NCBI RefSeq assembly: GCF_000383575.1
Contig: NZ_KB911579.1
Span: 3,897,540 to 3,961,539, forward strand
Source: Salinispora oceanensis
Lineage (GTDB): Bacteria > Actinomycetota > Actinomycetes > Mycobacteriales > Micromonosporaceae
Direction of reading: 5' to 3'
DNA length: 64,000 nt
In this document: in pieces, positions 46,795 through 54,808 of the stretch
Position numbering within the stretch: the stretch's first letter is position 1
How the letters are laid out: each line of letters starts with the position of its first letter
Translations under genes and position numbers: made by a program
Notes under the pieces: generated by a model
Databases searched by the model: none
The model's input: only the letters and a program-made list of their open reading frames with translations
Told to the model about the DNA's origin: nothing

Positions 46795-46977
46795 GCCCGG
46801 CAGGGTACTCACCACCCGCAGACAACGAGTCACAAAATCCGGCTGGATCGGCATCGCGGGGTCCAGCAATCGGCCAGCTAGCACCGGACGATCACAGTCC
46901 GCCTGTCCACGCCAACCTGTCCTGGCGCTGGCCACCACCTTGGCGGCTGGCCAGGTTTACGTGGACCGGACACATGG

Positions 46978-47188
46978 TGTTGCGTCCGCACCCCCGACGG
47001 CAGGCCCGTCAAGCTGCGTCATTACCTCCTCACCAGCAGAATGTCCGACCCAGACGGAACCCCACAAAGATCGCTGAGCACCAAACCACAAAGTAGCCCC
47101 GGACACTCTCGCCCGACACCGTCCAGACCTACTTCGCGGGTCGCTGGTCAGCGCTTTGATCAACCACGGTCTGGAACTGGACGTGACA
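46978..47188 (+). mobile_element. E5: 211-bp miniature element derived from E1-like transposon
   Basis: It begins with a terminus TGTTGCGTCCGC and within 12 bases joins a ~200-bp copy of the E1 right end (41661-41861). That copy includes the last third of the GNAT gene, with about 15 differences by hand alignment. It ends GGACGTGACA. CATGG lies on its left and CATGA on its right. It has both ends and nothing else, as in a MITE. Confidence 0.75.
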
Positions 47189-47193
47189 CATGA

Positions 47194-48518
47194 TGTCCGG
47201 TCCGCGCGAACCTTGCGAGTGTCCGGAAAGCCTGTGCGTGATCTGGCGAGTCGTCCGGAGCTGGTTGCGAGTCAGCCGAACGCGCCGAGTTGGTCGCCGA
47301 GAACAAGCGGCCTCAGTGGAGAGCGAGTACCGACTACATGAGACTTACTGTGGTGCGGTCGACTACCTCGACGCCGGCTTCGCGGAACTGGCGTGGGGCG
47401 AGCGACATCCGCCGGTCCTGTGCTTGGATGCGGCGCATGATCGAATCGCAGGCGCCGATGTTGGAGATGCTGTGGGAGCGGTACGACCCTCGCCGCGCTC
47501 TCGACGAACGGTTCGGCCTCAGCGATCCAGAGTCGGCCAGCCGCTGGATTGCCGCGATGCTGGACAAGCACTGGGGTGTTCGCATCGACTCCTGCGAGCG
47601 GATCGTCATGAGCGGCGGCAACGCGCTAGCTTGGGTCGGCACGCCGTCTGGCCGCCTGCTCGCGAAATGGTCGGTAGCCCCCGACCGTTTTCCGCATCTG
47701 ATGGAGACGGCGCGCCTCACGAACTGGCTCCATGGCCGAGGGCTGCCGGTCTCAGTGCCGGTCCCCGCACGAGACGGCTGCCTTCAGGTCGAGGTCGACC
47801 GTGTCTCGATGGGCTTGCAACGCGAGATCGTGGGCGACCTCCTCGACACCGCCGATCTCCACCAGGTGCGGGCGGCCGGAGTCACACTCGCCCGATTGCA
47901 GGACGCGCTGGCCGTATACCCGAACGCCGATCAGTTTCTCGCCCCCGCTGTCTCGTCCAAGCCGTTGACGGTCCGGGTCACCGACTGGCTCGACTCCCGC
48001 GCCGACCATCTGCCGATGGCTGCTCGTGACACGCTGCGTGGGCTGGTTGCCAGCGCGCCGCCCGACCGACTTCCCCGCCAGCTCCTCCATTTCGATATCC
48101 GGTCCGCCAACATCTTGTGGGCTCGTGGCGAGGTCGCCGCGATCCTCGACTTCGAGGAGGCCCAGCATGATCACCGAATCGTCGAACTGGCCCGCACGGC
48201 GGTCCTGCTCGGCACCCGCTACCACAGCTGGGGGCCGGTCTCAGCCGAAGCTCGCACCGGGTTCCTCGCCGGCTACCAGTCCGAGCGACCGCTGACCCCA
48301 GCCGAGGTCGACTGGTTGAATATCGTTCTGCTCTGGCAGGCCCTGGCGGTGGTGCCGCCCGGCGACGACCCAACCGGGTGGGGGCCATCGGCGCTGAGCC
48401 AGCTGAGCAAGGAAGCCGCAAGGTAGGTCCGGAAGATCGCACTTCGCACCGTCCGGACCTACCTTGCGATCCGCTGATCAGCGCCCTGATCATCCGTAAC
48501 CTTGGAACGGACGCGACA
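47194..48518 (+). mobile_element. E6: non-autonomous Tn7-like element with an APH-like gene
   Basis: The 1325-bp element has left terminus TGTCCGGTCCGCGCGAACC and sites ending TTGCGAG or GGCGAG, very similar to E2 for ~130 bp. Its right end has an inverted site CCGCAAGGTAGGTCCGGA and direct site GTCCGGACCTACCTTGCG, ending GGACGCGACA at 48518. CATGA precedes it, but CTTGC follows, so the duplication is not preserved. It is the rightmost recognisable element. Confidence 0.68.
47437..48426 (+). CDS. APH-fold phosphotransferase (E6 cargo)
   Basis: The 329-residue protein has an aminoglycoside-phosphotransferase-type kinase fold. The lysine region is RLLAKWSVAPDRFPHLM, the catalytic loop is LLHFDIRSANIL with Asp and Asn present, and the metal-binding motif is AAILDFEEAQHDH. 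The substrate may be an antibiotic, a sugar or a metabolite. I chose ATG 47437 (MIESQAPMLEMLWERYD); the frame is open upstream to 47290, which would overlap the repeat-rich left end. The stop lies just before the right-end inverted site. Confidence 0.7.
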   Translation: MIESQAPMLEMLWERYDPRRALDERFGLSDPESASRWIAAMLDKHWGVRIDSCERIVMSGGNALAWVGTPSGRLLAKWSVAPDRFPHLMETARLTNWLHGRGLPVSVPVPARDGCLQVEVDRVSMGLQREIVGDLLDTADLHQVRAAGVTLARLQDALAVYPNADQFLAPAVSSKPLTVRVTDWLDSRADHLPMAARDTLRGLVASAPPDRLPRQLLHFDIRSANILWARGEVAAILDFEEAQHDHRIVELARTAVLLGTRYHSWGPVSAEARTGFLAGYQSERPLTPAEVDWLNIVLLWQALAVVPPGDDPTGWGPSALSQLSKEAAR

Positions 48519-48782
48519 CTTGCGCCTTACGGCTCTGGCTGACGAATCACCGGGGTGGCAGGCGAGCAGTTGGCGAAGTTCGGTTCCAGTTGGCGAGTCG
48601 CGCTGGGCGATCGGCTGTCGGTGACCAAGAAAGACCGCCGCCAGCGCCGCCGCCAGCGCTCGTACTCGTCACCATCGAGATACGATTGATGCTCGTCACC
48701 GTCCCTCAGGCAGGCCCTGGCGGTCGCGCGGGGACTGCGCCTGCAGCACAGCAGGTTGATGGGCTTTCGTACCGTCGTCGAC

Positions 48783-49016
48783 ATGGAGATTTTCTTCGGG
48801 CTGTTCGCCGCCGCGGTCGTCCTCACCTTCCTCGTGCGTCGGCGTACTTCGACGGGCCGGCGCGGCTCGTCGGCGTACGCGTCGTCGGTGCCCAGCGCCA
48901 CGGCAGGCGGCGACGGTGGCGCTTCCTGCGACAGCGGTTCGAGTGGGGGCGGATGGTTCTCCGGCGGGGACAGCGGTGGAGGTTCCTCCGGCGGGGACAG
49001 CGGCGGCAGTTGCTGA
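48783..49016 (+). CDS. Small membrane protein with Gly/Ser-rich tail
   Basis: The 77-residue protein has an N-terminal membrane helix (MEIFFGLFAAAVVLTFLV) followed by RRRTSTGRRG and a Gly/Ser/Asp-rich tail (GGWFSGGDSGGGSSGGDSGG) ending in Cys. The positive-inside residues place the tail in the cytoplasm. Similar short proteins with C-terminal GGDSGGG repeats occur in many actinomycetes with unknown role. It could also be a chance frame in GC-rich DNA. Confidence 0.45.
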   Translation: MEIFFGLFAAAVVLTFLVRRRTSTGRRGSSAYASSVPSATAGGDGGASCDSGSSGGGWFSGGDSGGGSSGGDSGGSC

Positions 49017-49079
49017 CGGCGGACGGTGTGGCGCGGCCCATCTTCAGCAACGGCCAGATCAACGGTTCGGAGGTCCGGT

Positions 49080-50804
49080 TCACCGCACCTCAATCTCCCA
49101 CAGGGAGTATCCGTAGCTGGTAGCACGTTGGACACCCACGACCCGAACGTGGCGAGCGAGTGCGGTGGCCGCACTGATCCGTACGGTTCCACCGGTCCCG
49201 TTGGTGGCATGGTGAAGGAGTGTCCAATATGTCCCATCAGTTGAGGTCTCGACCCGATAGCTGGTCGCATAGGCCGTCTCCCAGACCAGCTGAACCTCGG
49301 TGAGAGTCCAGACAGACCCAAGATCGACTGCTATCCATTGGGGGTCGCTGCCCGAGGCACTGGACCAGCGGGTCGTCCGATCACCATCGATCGCCGCCTG
49401 GGCCGCCCAGTGGCTCCCCTCCGTGCTGGAAGCGGTCACCGAACCACTGAGCGCGAGATTACGTCCGGTGGGATTCGGCTGACCTGTAGTGGTGGGACTC
49501 GGCTGACCTGTGATGGTGGGACTCGGTTGACCTGTAATGTCCGGCATCGCCGTCGGGAGGTTCGTCGCTGCAGGTGTTGGTGTTGACGCGGTGGGCCTCG
49601 GTGTTTGGCTGGGATCCCTGGACGCGGTCGCGGTCGCGCTTTGGGCTGGCGCGCCCTGTGCCGTCGGGGTCCCGGCGACGGGTGGCCGGCTCCCGAGGGT
49701 GACCGCCGGCTCCTGTGACACCACCGCAGCAGCGGTGGAAATCGTTGCCCAAGAGGTATCGCCACCCGCGCCCATGTCGCCGTTCAGCGCGAAGGCAATG
49801 CCGCCGCTGGCCGCGAGTGCGGCGACGGCCAGAGTCGTTCCCAGCGGCATTCGCCCACCACGACGGGCGGAGGTTGCAACGTCCAGCGAGTTCGCCCGCC
49901 TAAGTCGCGGCCCTTTCGTCGCCGCGCTGTCATGATCCCTGCTCCGGGGTCCACCGGGCCTGCCCGTGGTCGGAGCCGGCAGTCCCGTCGCAGTGGCGAC
50001 GGTGCGTGCCCACCGGTGGCTCAGCCGGTCGGAGATCTGCGAGCACACCGTGGATCCCGGCCCGTAGGGCACGATGACCAGATTCCTCCGTACCGCACGT
50101 GGCAGCCTGTCCGCCACCGCCACCACCGCCTCCGGATCTGGTGCAGGGACCCGAGGCCGCCCCACCAGCAACATGGGACGGTCGACATCCACAGGAATAG
50201 TGAACGCAAGATCATTACAATCCGGAGCGGCCTGATCAGGCAGAGCGGGATACACCCACACGCCAGCCGGGATCACCGCCCGAACCAAGCCAGCTGACGG
50301 CCCCGCATCAGCTACCGCATCCAGCCCGGCCTCCCAACCAGGTGTCGGAAACCGACGACCCGCCGCCACATCCAGGCCACCGCCATCTGCCGTCGCCCGC
50401 ACCCCGAAACGCCGCCAACCCGCTTCAGCGAACAACGTGCCACCACGGACCGCCACCACCCGCCCCACTGGCGCGACAACCTCTACCCGCAACCGCTGCG
50501 CCAACACCGTCGCCGGTATGAGACCCGACCCGTCCTCAACACCAGCCCCCGACACTGCAAGCCGTACCAACCCCACCGACGGCACAACCGTCGACAACGC
50601 TTCCGCCACCACCACCAACCAGTCAGCCAGGCCGCCGGCTCGCCCCAATACCGTCACCTCACCCGCCGCTACCGGCAGCGACCGAGCCACCGCCATCGCC
50701 TCATCCGCCAACTCACCAACCACCACCACGCTGTGAGAAAGCCACGACAGGGTCGTTGGCCCAGCAGTTGCCGACCGAGTCAGTTCGTCACCGAGGTCCA
50801 CCAT
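49080..50804 (-). CDS. Membrane-anchored protein with C-terminal discoidin (F5/8 type C) domain
   Basis: The 574-residue protein has three parts. Residues 1-~290 form a cytoplasmic alpha/beta region of unknown family (SHSVVVVGELADEAMAVARS; LLVGRPRVPAPDPEAVVAVA). A single membrane helix lies near 320-340 (TTLAVAALAASGGIAFAL). A Pro/Thr/Ser-rich linker contains three near-identical ITGQPSPT units. The last ~140 residues are an F5/8 type C domain (NLALSGSVTASSTEGSHWAA; WIAVDLGSVWTLTEVQLVWE), a typical carbohydrate-binding domain, outside the cell. It probably links a cytoplasmic event to a surface glycan. Confidence 0.7.
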   Translation of the reverse strand: MVDLGDELTRSATAGPTTLSWLSHSVVVVGELADEAMAVARSLPVAAGEVTVLGRAGGLADWLVVVAEALSTVVPSVGLVRLAVSGAGVEDGSGLIPATVLAQRLRVEVVAPVGRVVAVRGGTLFAEAGWRRFGVRATADGGGLDVAAGRRFPTPGWEAGLDAVADAGPSAGLVRAVIPAGVWVYPALPDQAAPDCNDLAFTIPVDVDRPMLLVGRPRVPAPDPEAVVAVADRLPRAVRRNLVIVPYGPGSTVCSQISDRLSHRWARTVATATGLPAPTTGRPGGPRSRDHDSAATKGPRLRRANSLDVATSARRGGRMPLGTTLAVAALAASGGIAFALNGDMGAGGDTSWATISTAAAVVSQEPAVTLGSRPPVAGTPTAQGAPAQSATATASRDPSQTPRPTASTPTPAATNLPTAMPDITGQPSPTITGQPSPTTTGQPNPTGRNLALSGSVTASSTEGSHWAAQAAIDGDRTTRWSSASGSDPQWIAVDLGSVWTLTEVQLVWETAYATSYRVETSTDGTYWTLLHHATNGTGGTVRISAATALARHVRVVGVQRATSYGYSLWEIEVR

Positions 50805-51149
50805 CCACCCTCCCTACGCGTCCGCCGACCGCACTCCGCGGCTACTAATTTGATCGTCGACGATTTCTACCGGTCCCGGTCAAGGGCTGGGACAAAGTCC
50901 TGCCCAATTCACCATTCGATCGTGATCGAGGGCGCCTGAGCAGGTTCGCCCAGAGGCCTGGTCGACTGGCAGGGTCGCGTAATCTAAGTGCCTTGTATTC
51001 GTGTTCTTGGCTCGTCCAGCAATCACGGTGAGTCACGCCGAGCATGGTGCTGGCAGCGAGATCTGCATCCACGATCATCGTCTGATGACGCGAGTTGTTC
51101 CAGTGCGGCGGGGCCTGATTCGTGTCACGCGTCGGCGGGCCAGGCGCGG
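50805..51149. other. Gap of ~345 bp without a convincing gene; holds one copy of a ~49-bp direct repeat
   Basis: Bases 50953-51001 (GGCCTGGTCGACTGG, then GTCGCGTAATC, ending TTGTATTCG) recur imperfectly at 53711-53759. An inverted-type partner of CTTGGCTCG occurs near both copies. Otherwise only short random frames are present. The region is the left border of the decayed accessory segment. Confidence 0.5.
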
Positions 51150-51512
51150 CGTACGGCGTCGAGGGCGGTTTCCCGGTCAGTGCCAGCAGCCGTGCCTGCC
51201 GCAGGTAGGCGGGGCCGCGTGGAGTTAGCCGGCGGATCAGGTCGTCGAGGCAGGTGGTGAGGTCGTTGAGCGCGGAGAATTCGTAGTGGGTGCTGTCGAC
51301 TGACCCTGTGGTCAGGTCGGCTGTTTCGAGTTCGGCCTCACCGCTGGTCCAGACGATCAACCAGCCGACGAGATCGCCGTTGGTGCAGTCGATCCAGGCT
51401 GCGGACTTGTTGTAGGTGGAGCCTCGGTGTAGCTGCCATTGGAGCCAATGTTGTGCAGTTGCGGGGCGCGGGCCTCCACGGTGGCGGCGAAGTCGTCAAG
51501 GTCCAGTTCCAT
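51150..51512 (-). pseudogene. Frameshifted small gene of unknown family
   Basis: ATG 51512 opens MELDLDDFAATVEARAPQ but soon stops. In a neighbouring frame the sequence continues as LQWQLHRGSTYNKSAAWIDC, TNGDLVGWLIVWTSGEAELE and FSALNDLTTCLDDLIRRL, which reads like a genuine protein. One small indel near 51435-51460 would join them into a ~115-residue protein. Function unknown; the fold looks like a small alpha/beta immunity-like domain. Confidence 0.5.
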
Positions 51513-51538
51513 CACGCTGGCGATGTTGGGGCGGTTAC

Positions 51539-51690
51539 GGGTCTGTGCTGGTAGGGGACCTTGTCGCGGAGCATGGCGAACAGGACGTTAACGCGGTGTC
51601 GGCGTTGAGTTCCCAGGACGAACCATGGGTTGTAGCCCAGCACCGCGGCGGTCACCGGGTTGGCTGGGCGGGCGACGCGGTACTGTTCGG
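51539..51690 (-). pseudogene. IS110-like transposase C-terminal remnant
   Basis: A short frame encodes PANPVTAAVLGYNPWFVLGT and RRHRVNVLFAMLRDKVPYQ. The second segment matches the end of IS110/IS116-type transposases, where RRVNVLWAMLRDG-like sequences are conserved. The rest of the gene and any terminal repeats are absent, so it is a fragment only. Confidence 0.5.
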
Positions 51691-51726
51691 TGCCGAGACG
51701 TCCCTGATGTACCCGGACCTTGAGAT

Positions 51727-52296
51727 TCATCCGGTGGCGAGCTGCATGCGTGCGTGCATCAGCGCGAACCCGAGAAGGTTGCGCCCGCGCCATCGGGCAG
51801 GATCGTGTGCGCGGGGGTCCGTGGCGGACAGGCCGATGCCCCAGACACGATCCACCGGGCTGGCTTCCACCAGTACCCGGTTGCCCGTGCGAGACAAGTA
51901 CCGCCCGAGGTCAGGGTGCTGGCTGAACTTGGCCACATTGCCGGCGACGACCAGGTCGAAGCAGTGCGCATCCCAGGTGGCCTGGTCGAAGCCGCGGACC
52001 TGCCGGCCCAGAGCCTTGACCGCCCCCGGGTGCGGCGTCGTGAGTATCCGCGCGGCAATCGCTTCGTCGCTGAACAGGCGGGCCTTGCCGACCATCATGT
52101 AGTGCTCGGCCGTGACGTACCGAATCCCGTCGACGACGAATGGAGCCAGCCACCACTGGCTCAGGCACCCCGGTCCGATGCTGCCGTCCGATTGGGGCTG
52201 GTTCCCCCAAAACAACAGGTACTTGACCCGACCGCCCGCAGCGGCGCGCGCCCGCAACTCAGGCAGGCTCCGCGGCGGGGAGGCGGTCTCGGGCAT
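51727..52296 (-). CDS. NADAR-family protein (YbiA/RibX-like)
   Basis: The 189-residue protein matches the NADAR family: LLFWGNQPQSDGSIGPGCLS at the start, VDGIRYVTAEHYMMVGKARL with the conserved Glu-His pair, WDAHCFDLVVAGNVAKFSQH and the end RGRNLLGFALMHARMQL. YbiA-type members hydrolyse toxic riboflavin precursors; other members remove ADP-ribose from nucleic acids. No riboflavin gene is adjacent. It follows the IS110-like remnant and lies in accessory DNA, so it may be acquired. Confidence 0.85.
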   Translation of the reverse strand: MPETASPPRSLPELRARAAAGGRVKYLLFWGNQPQSDGSIGPGCLSQWWLAPFVVDGIRYVTAEHYMMVGKARLFSDEAIAARILTTPHPGAVKALGRQVRGFDQATWDAHCFDLVVAGNVAKFSQHPDLGRYLSRTGNRVLVEASPVDRVWGIGLSATDPRAHDPARWRGRNLLGFALMHARMQLATG

Positions 52297-52458
52297 GCCC
52301 GCAGGGTGCCAGATTCATGCGGTCACGCGCCATCAGGTTTGCCTGCCATGCGTGTCTCCAGGCTGCGTACCCGTTCCCGCAGTAGGAGCTACTGAGCCTC
52401 TTCCAAGCTGATCTTGCAGCTCAGGACGGGTGCGGTGGGCCCGGTGACCTCCCGCATA

Positions 52459-52507
52459 TCGCATCAGATGCGAGATGCGAGATGCGAGATCATCACATCT
52501 GATGCGA
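52459..52507. repeat. Inverted repeat enclosing three tandem GATGCGA heptamers
   Basis: Arms TCGCATCAGATG (52459-52470) and CATCTGATGCGA (52496-52507) are perfectly complementary. Exact GATGCGA copies start at 52467, 52474 and 52481. The layout of core palindrome plus short direct repeats resembles a recombinase or excisionase binding region. Confidence 0.6.
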
Positions 52508-52603
52508 CCCGCTTGTCCGACATGCAGGTCAGGATGGTGGCTTTGCATCCCTCGCGGCAGGGGGTCTTCCAGCCCGGAACCAACGGCAACGCTGGTCAAG
52601 CAG
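52506..52603 (+). repeat. Left copy of an att-like ~100-bp repeat
   Basis: GACCCGCTTGTCCGACATGC, CAGGATGGTGG and GCATCCCTCGCGGCAG in order match 56859-56913. CCCGGAACCAACGGCAACGC matches 57051 onwards. In the second copy ~130 extra bases separate the two blocks. The repeats bracket the split integrase. Confidence 0.55.
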
Positions 52604-52692
52604 CGGCACAAGCGACACCCGTTGCCCTGCGGTAACGGGCTCGGGGGTGTGCGCCGCGAGGAAGGAGGGTTCCAGGGCGCGGGCCGTCGCGC

Positions 52693-53583
52693 TCAGTTCT
52701 GATCACCGGGGCGTGGGTTACGGGCCGCGTATTCGGTGGCGATCTCGTCGAAGGTGGCCCACCGCGCACCCTCATGCTGGTTGATGTGTTCGATCAGCCG
52801 CTCGAGCATCAGCAGTACCTGCGGACGCCCCGACACGTCGGGGTGGATGGTGAAGGTGACGACGCCGTGGTCCAGCTCCCGGTGGACCCAGTCGAACTGG
52901 TCACGCCACAACTCCTCCAGGTGTCGTGGGTTGACCCAGCCATGACTGTTGGGGCTGGCCTTGATGAACATCATCGGTGGCAGGTCATCGAGGTACCAGT
53001 TCGCCGGAATCTCGATCAGATCGGTCTCCTCGCCGCGGACCAACGGCTTCATCCAGTCGCGCGCGCTCCCGGCGTAGTCGACCTTGGTCCAGGTGTCCCC
53101 CGCCCGAACCCGGTAGACGGTGAAGTCGTCGTGCATCAACGAGTGGTCGTACCGGATCCCCCGCTCGAGCAGCAGCTTGTGCGTGACGGGCGAGAACTCC
53201 CACCAAGGAGCGGCGTACCCGGTGGGGCGTCGCCTGGCTGCCGCCTCGATCAACTCGATACACCGGTCCAGGACCGCGGCCTCCTGGGTCGGACTCATGG
53301 CGAGCGGGTTCTCGTGGCTGTAGCCGTGGAGAGCCACCTCATGGCCGGCGTCCACGATCTGCTGAACCTGGTCGGGGAACGTCTCGATGGAGTGTCCAGG
53401 TATGAACCAGGTGCTCGGAAGGTCATACCTCCGGAACAGTTTGAGCAGACGCGGCACGCCGACCTCACCGGCAAACATGCCTCGGGAAATGTCGCCGGGC
53501 GAGTTCCCGCCACCGTACGACCCCAACCAGCCTGCAACCGCGTCCACATCCACGCCGAACGCGCACAGAGTTTCCTTCGACAT
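52693..53583 (-). CDS. Polysaccharide deacetylase-family protein (NodB homology)
   Basis: The 296-residue protein has the NodB fold: ETLCAFGVDVDAVAGWLGSY with the catalytic Asp, STWFIPGHSIETFP, and EVALHGYSHENPLAMS with the His-x3-His zinc ligands. PTGYAAPWWEFSPVTHKLL follows, and FTIHPDVSGRPQVLLMLERL has the C-terminal His. There is no signal peptide, so it acts in the cytosol. This resembles the allantoinase/peptidoglycan deacetylase-like PuuE branch that works on small amides or ureides. It starts at ATG 53583 and stands alone. Confidence 0.82.
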   Translation of the reverse strand: MSKETLCAFGVDVDAVAGWLGSYGGGNSPGDISRGMFAGEVGVPRLLKLFRRYDLPSTWFIPGHSIETFPDQVQQIVDAGHEVALHGYSHENPLAMSPTQEAAVLDRCIELIEAAARRRPTGYAAPWWEFSPVTHKLLLERGIRYDHSLMHDDFTVYRVRAGDTWTKVDYAGSARDWMKPLVRGEETDLIEIPANWYLDDLPPMMFIKASPNSHGWVNPRHLEELWRDQFDWVHRELDHGVVTFTIHPDVSGRPQVLLMLERLIEHINQHEGARWATFDEIATEYAARNPRPGDQN

Positions 53584-53710
53584 CGCGGTCTTCCTCCACC
53601 GTGCGCCTCGAAGAACCGGCAGCCGAGGATATCGTCCTCGACTATTCGCCGCTTTGTATACCGAGCGGCGATTCTACTCAATATAACGATCAGCGCGGCA
53701 TAACCGCTAG

Positions 53711-53759
53711 TGGCCTAGTCGACTGGCCGAGTCGTGTAATCCAACCGTCTGGTATTCCG
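53711..53759 (+). repeat. Right copy of the ~49-bp direct repeat
   Basis: It reads TGGCCTAGTCGACTGG, then GAGTCGTGTAATCC and TGGTATTCC, matching 50953-51001 with roughly a dozen differences. The two copies enclose ~2.7 kb with the NADAR and deacetylase genes. Confidence 0.45.
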
Positions 53760-53843
53760 ATCAACGAGCCAAGGCTTGGTGACTCTTCGTGCTGGGCGGC
53801 GGGTGGCGAGGAGCCGGGGAGCTCGTCGAGGTTAGATGTGCCG

Positions 53844-54413
53844 GTGACGGTTCATGACGTGGCGCGTGCCCTGCCGGACATCCTGACGCTTCGCGAGCGG
53901 TGTCGAGCGCTCGCGAAGCTGAACCCGATCATGAGCCCTGAGTGGGAGTCGCGGTACTACTCGTTCAATACGCGCTGGGCGCCGGATGAGCAGATGGCCT
54001 CCATGAGGAACGGATCCGGCGACGAGTGGTCGATCGTCTTCGCGTCGGCTGGTGCGTTCGTCCGGGGTTTCGACCACGAGTCGCCGATGAGCCCGGCCAA
54101 CAACGATGAGGAGCTGTGGCCCGGACTGGTTGATACCGTGGCGCGGATCTTCTCAAGCTATCTCGACGAGCCGGCGTTCAGTTACGAAGGCACGTTGGAA
54201 GCAACGGTGTGCCTGTGGCGTCAGCACGGCGACGACCGGTGGCACGCCGGAGAACTCGATCTTCCTGGCGGTGATGATCCGGATGGTGCTGACAAGCTGT
54301 TCCGCGTGCTCGTTGACGGCACTCCGGTGGCGTACCAGCGTTTCGCCGAGGACTACTACGGAAGAGCCGTGAACCTTGAGGCTGTCAGCGAGGGACCAGT
54401 TCGGTGGCGGTGA
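53844..54413 (+). CDS. Hypothetical protein
   Basis: The 189-residue acidic protein starts at GTG (TVHDVARALPDILTLRERCR). Aromatic segments include ESRYYSFNTRWAPDEQMASM, EWSIVFASAGAFVRGFDHES and the C-terminal YQRFAEDYYGRAVNLEAV. It is soluble and of a family I cannot name; similar stand-alone proteins occur in streptomycetes. Its last 29 bases overlap the remnant regulator on the other strand, so it probably arrived at the expense of the integrase module. Confidence 0.6.
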   Translation: MTVHDVARALPDILTLRERCRALAKLNPIMSPEWESRYYSFNTRWAPDEQMASMRNGSGDEWSIVFASAGAFVRGFDHESPMSPANNDEELWPGLVDTVARIFSSYLDEPAFSYEGTLEATVCLWRQHGDDRWHAGELDLPGGDDPDGADKLFRVLVDGTPVAYQRFAEDYYGRAVNLEAVSEGPVRWR

Positions 54414-54480
54414 ACACGCCGCGGGCGGCCATCATCTCCCGCAGCCGCCACCGGTAACTGACCTGCCGTTTCATGCTCAT
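54385..54480 (-). pseudogene. Truncated XRE-type regulator following the integrase
   Basis: The 31 codons MSMKRQVSYRWRLREMMAAR and GVFTATELVPR match the N-terminus of the small helix-turn-helix proteins that commonly follow tyrosine integrases in actinobacteria. The frame ends where a different gene begins. Its ATG overlaps the integrase TGA (ATGA), as in intact loci. Confidence 0.6.
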
Positions 54481-54665
54481 CGGGCCCTCCGTGCCGGTCG
54501 TAGTGCCGCGTCCATGGTCGCGTCGAGAGCCTGCCGCAGCGTGCGGGTGCGAAAGGACGACGACACGCAGGTGTAGATCGCCGTGGTGGAAGCGTGCTCG
54601 TGGCCGACCTGCTGCTGCACGAACAGCGGATCCCAACCGGCCTCGATCAGGTGGGTGACATACGA
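54477..54665 (-). pseudogene. Tyrosine integrase, C-terminal fragment
   Basis: The frame encodes RSYVTHLIEAGWDPLFVQQQ, VGHEHASTTAIYTCVSSSFR and LRQALDATMDAALRP. These contain the HxxR-side Arg region, the GHxxxxTT motif and the catalytic Tyr in IYT of phage-type integrases. The N-terminal piece of what is probably the same gene lies 1.8 kb away at 56461-56874. Confidence 0.7.
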
Positions 54666-54808
54666 GCGGCTTGTGTCCGCACTGACCGTGTGCGAACGCC
54701 ATCGTGTGGTGATTCGACTGCGGTGACTCCGGACGGTCAGAACGGCATTCAGATGGCCGCTCGTGTCGCGATTCGGGGCCGCAGCGGTGATCGAGGTCAC
54801 GGCCTGAT

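Larger units (their letters stand above)
45254..46972 (+). mobile_element. E4: decayed Tn7-like element of a different subfamily
   Basis: The 1719-bp element has left terminus TGTCCGGTCC and right terminus GGACCGGACA. Its left-end sites end in TGGCCA/G (TCCGCTCGAAGTTGGCCAG, TCCGCTTGAGCATGGCCA, GTCCGGCTGAAGGTGGCCAG) instead of TTGCGG, and TGGCCA recurs in the right end. It holds fused fragments of tnsA and tnsB and a PHP-domain gene. Four bases (CATG) separate it from E3 and CATGG from E5. With the E3 right end it forms a perfect 22-bp palindrome at 45241-45262. Confidence 0.68.
52297..52692. other. Gap of ~395 bp without a gene; repeats and att-like sequence
   Basis: It contains a 12-bp inverted repeat around three tandem GATGCGA units (52459-52507) and directly after it a ~100-bp segment (52506-52603) repeated in two blocks at 56859-57080. 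No open frame here looks coding. Confidence 0.6.
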
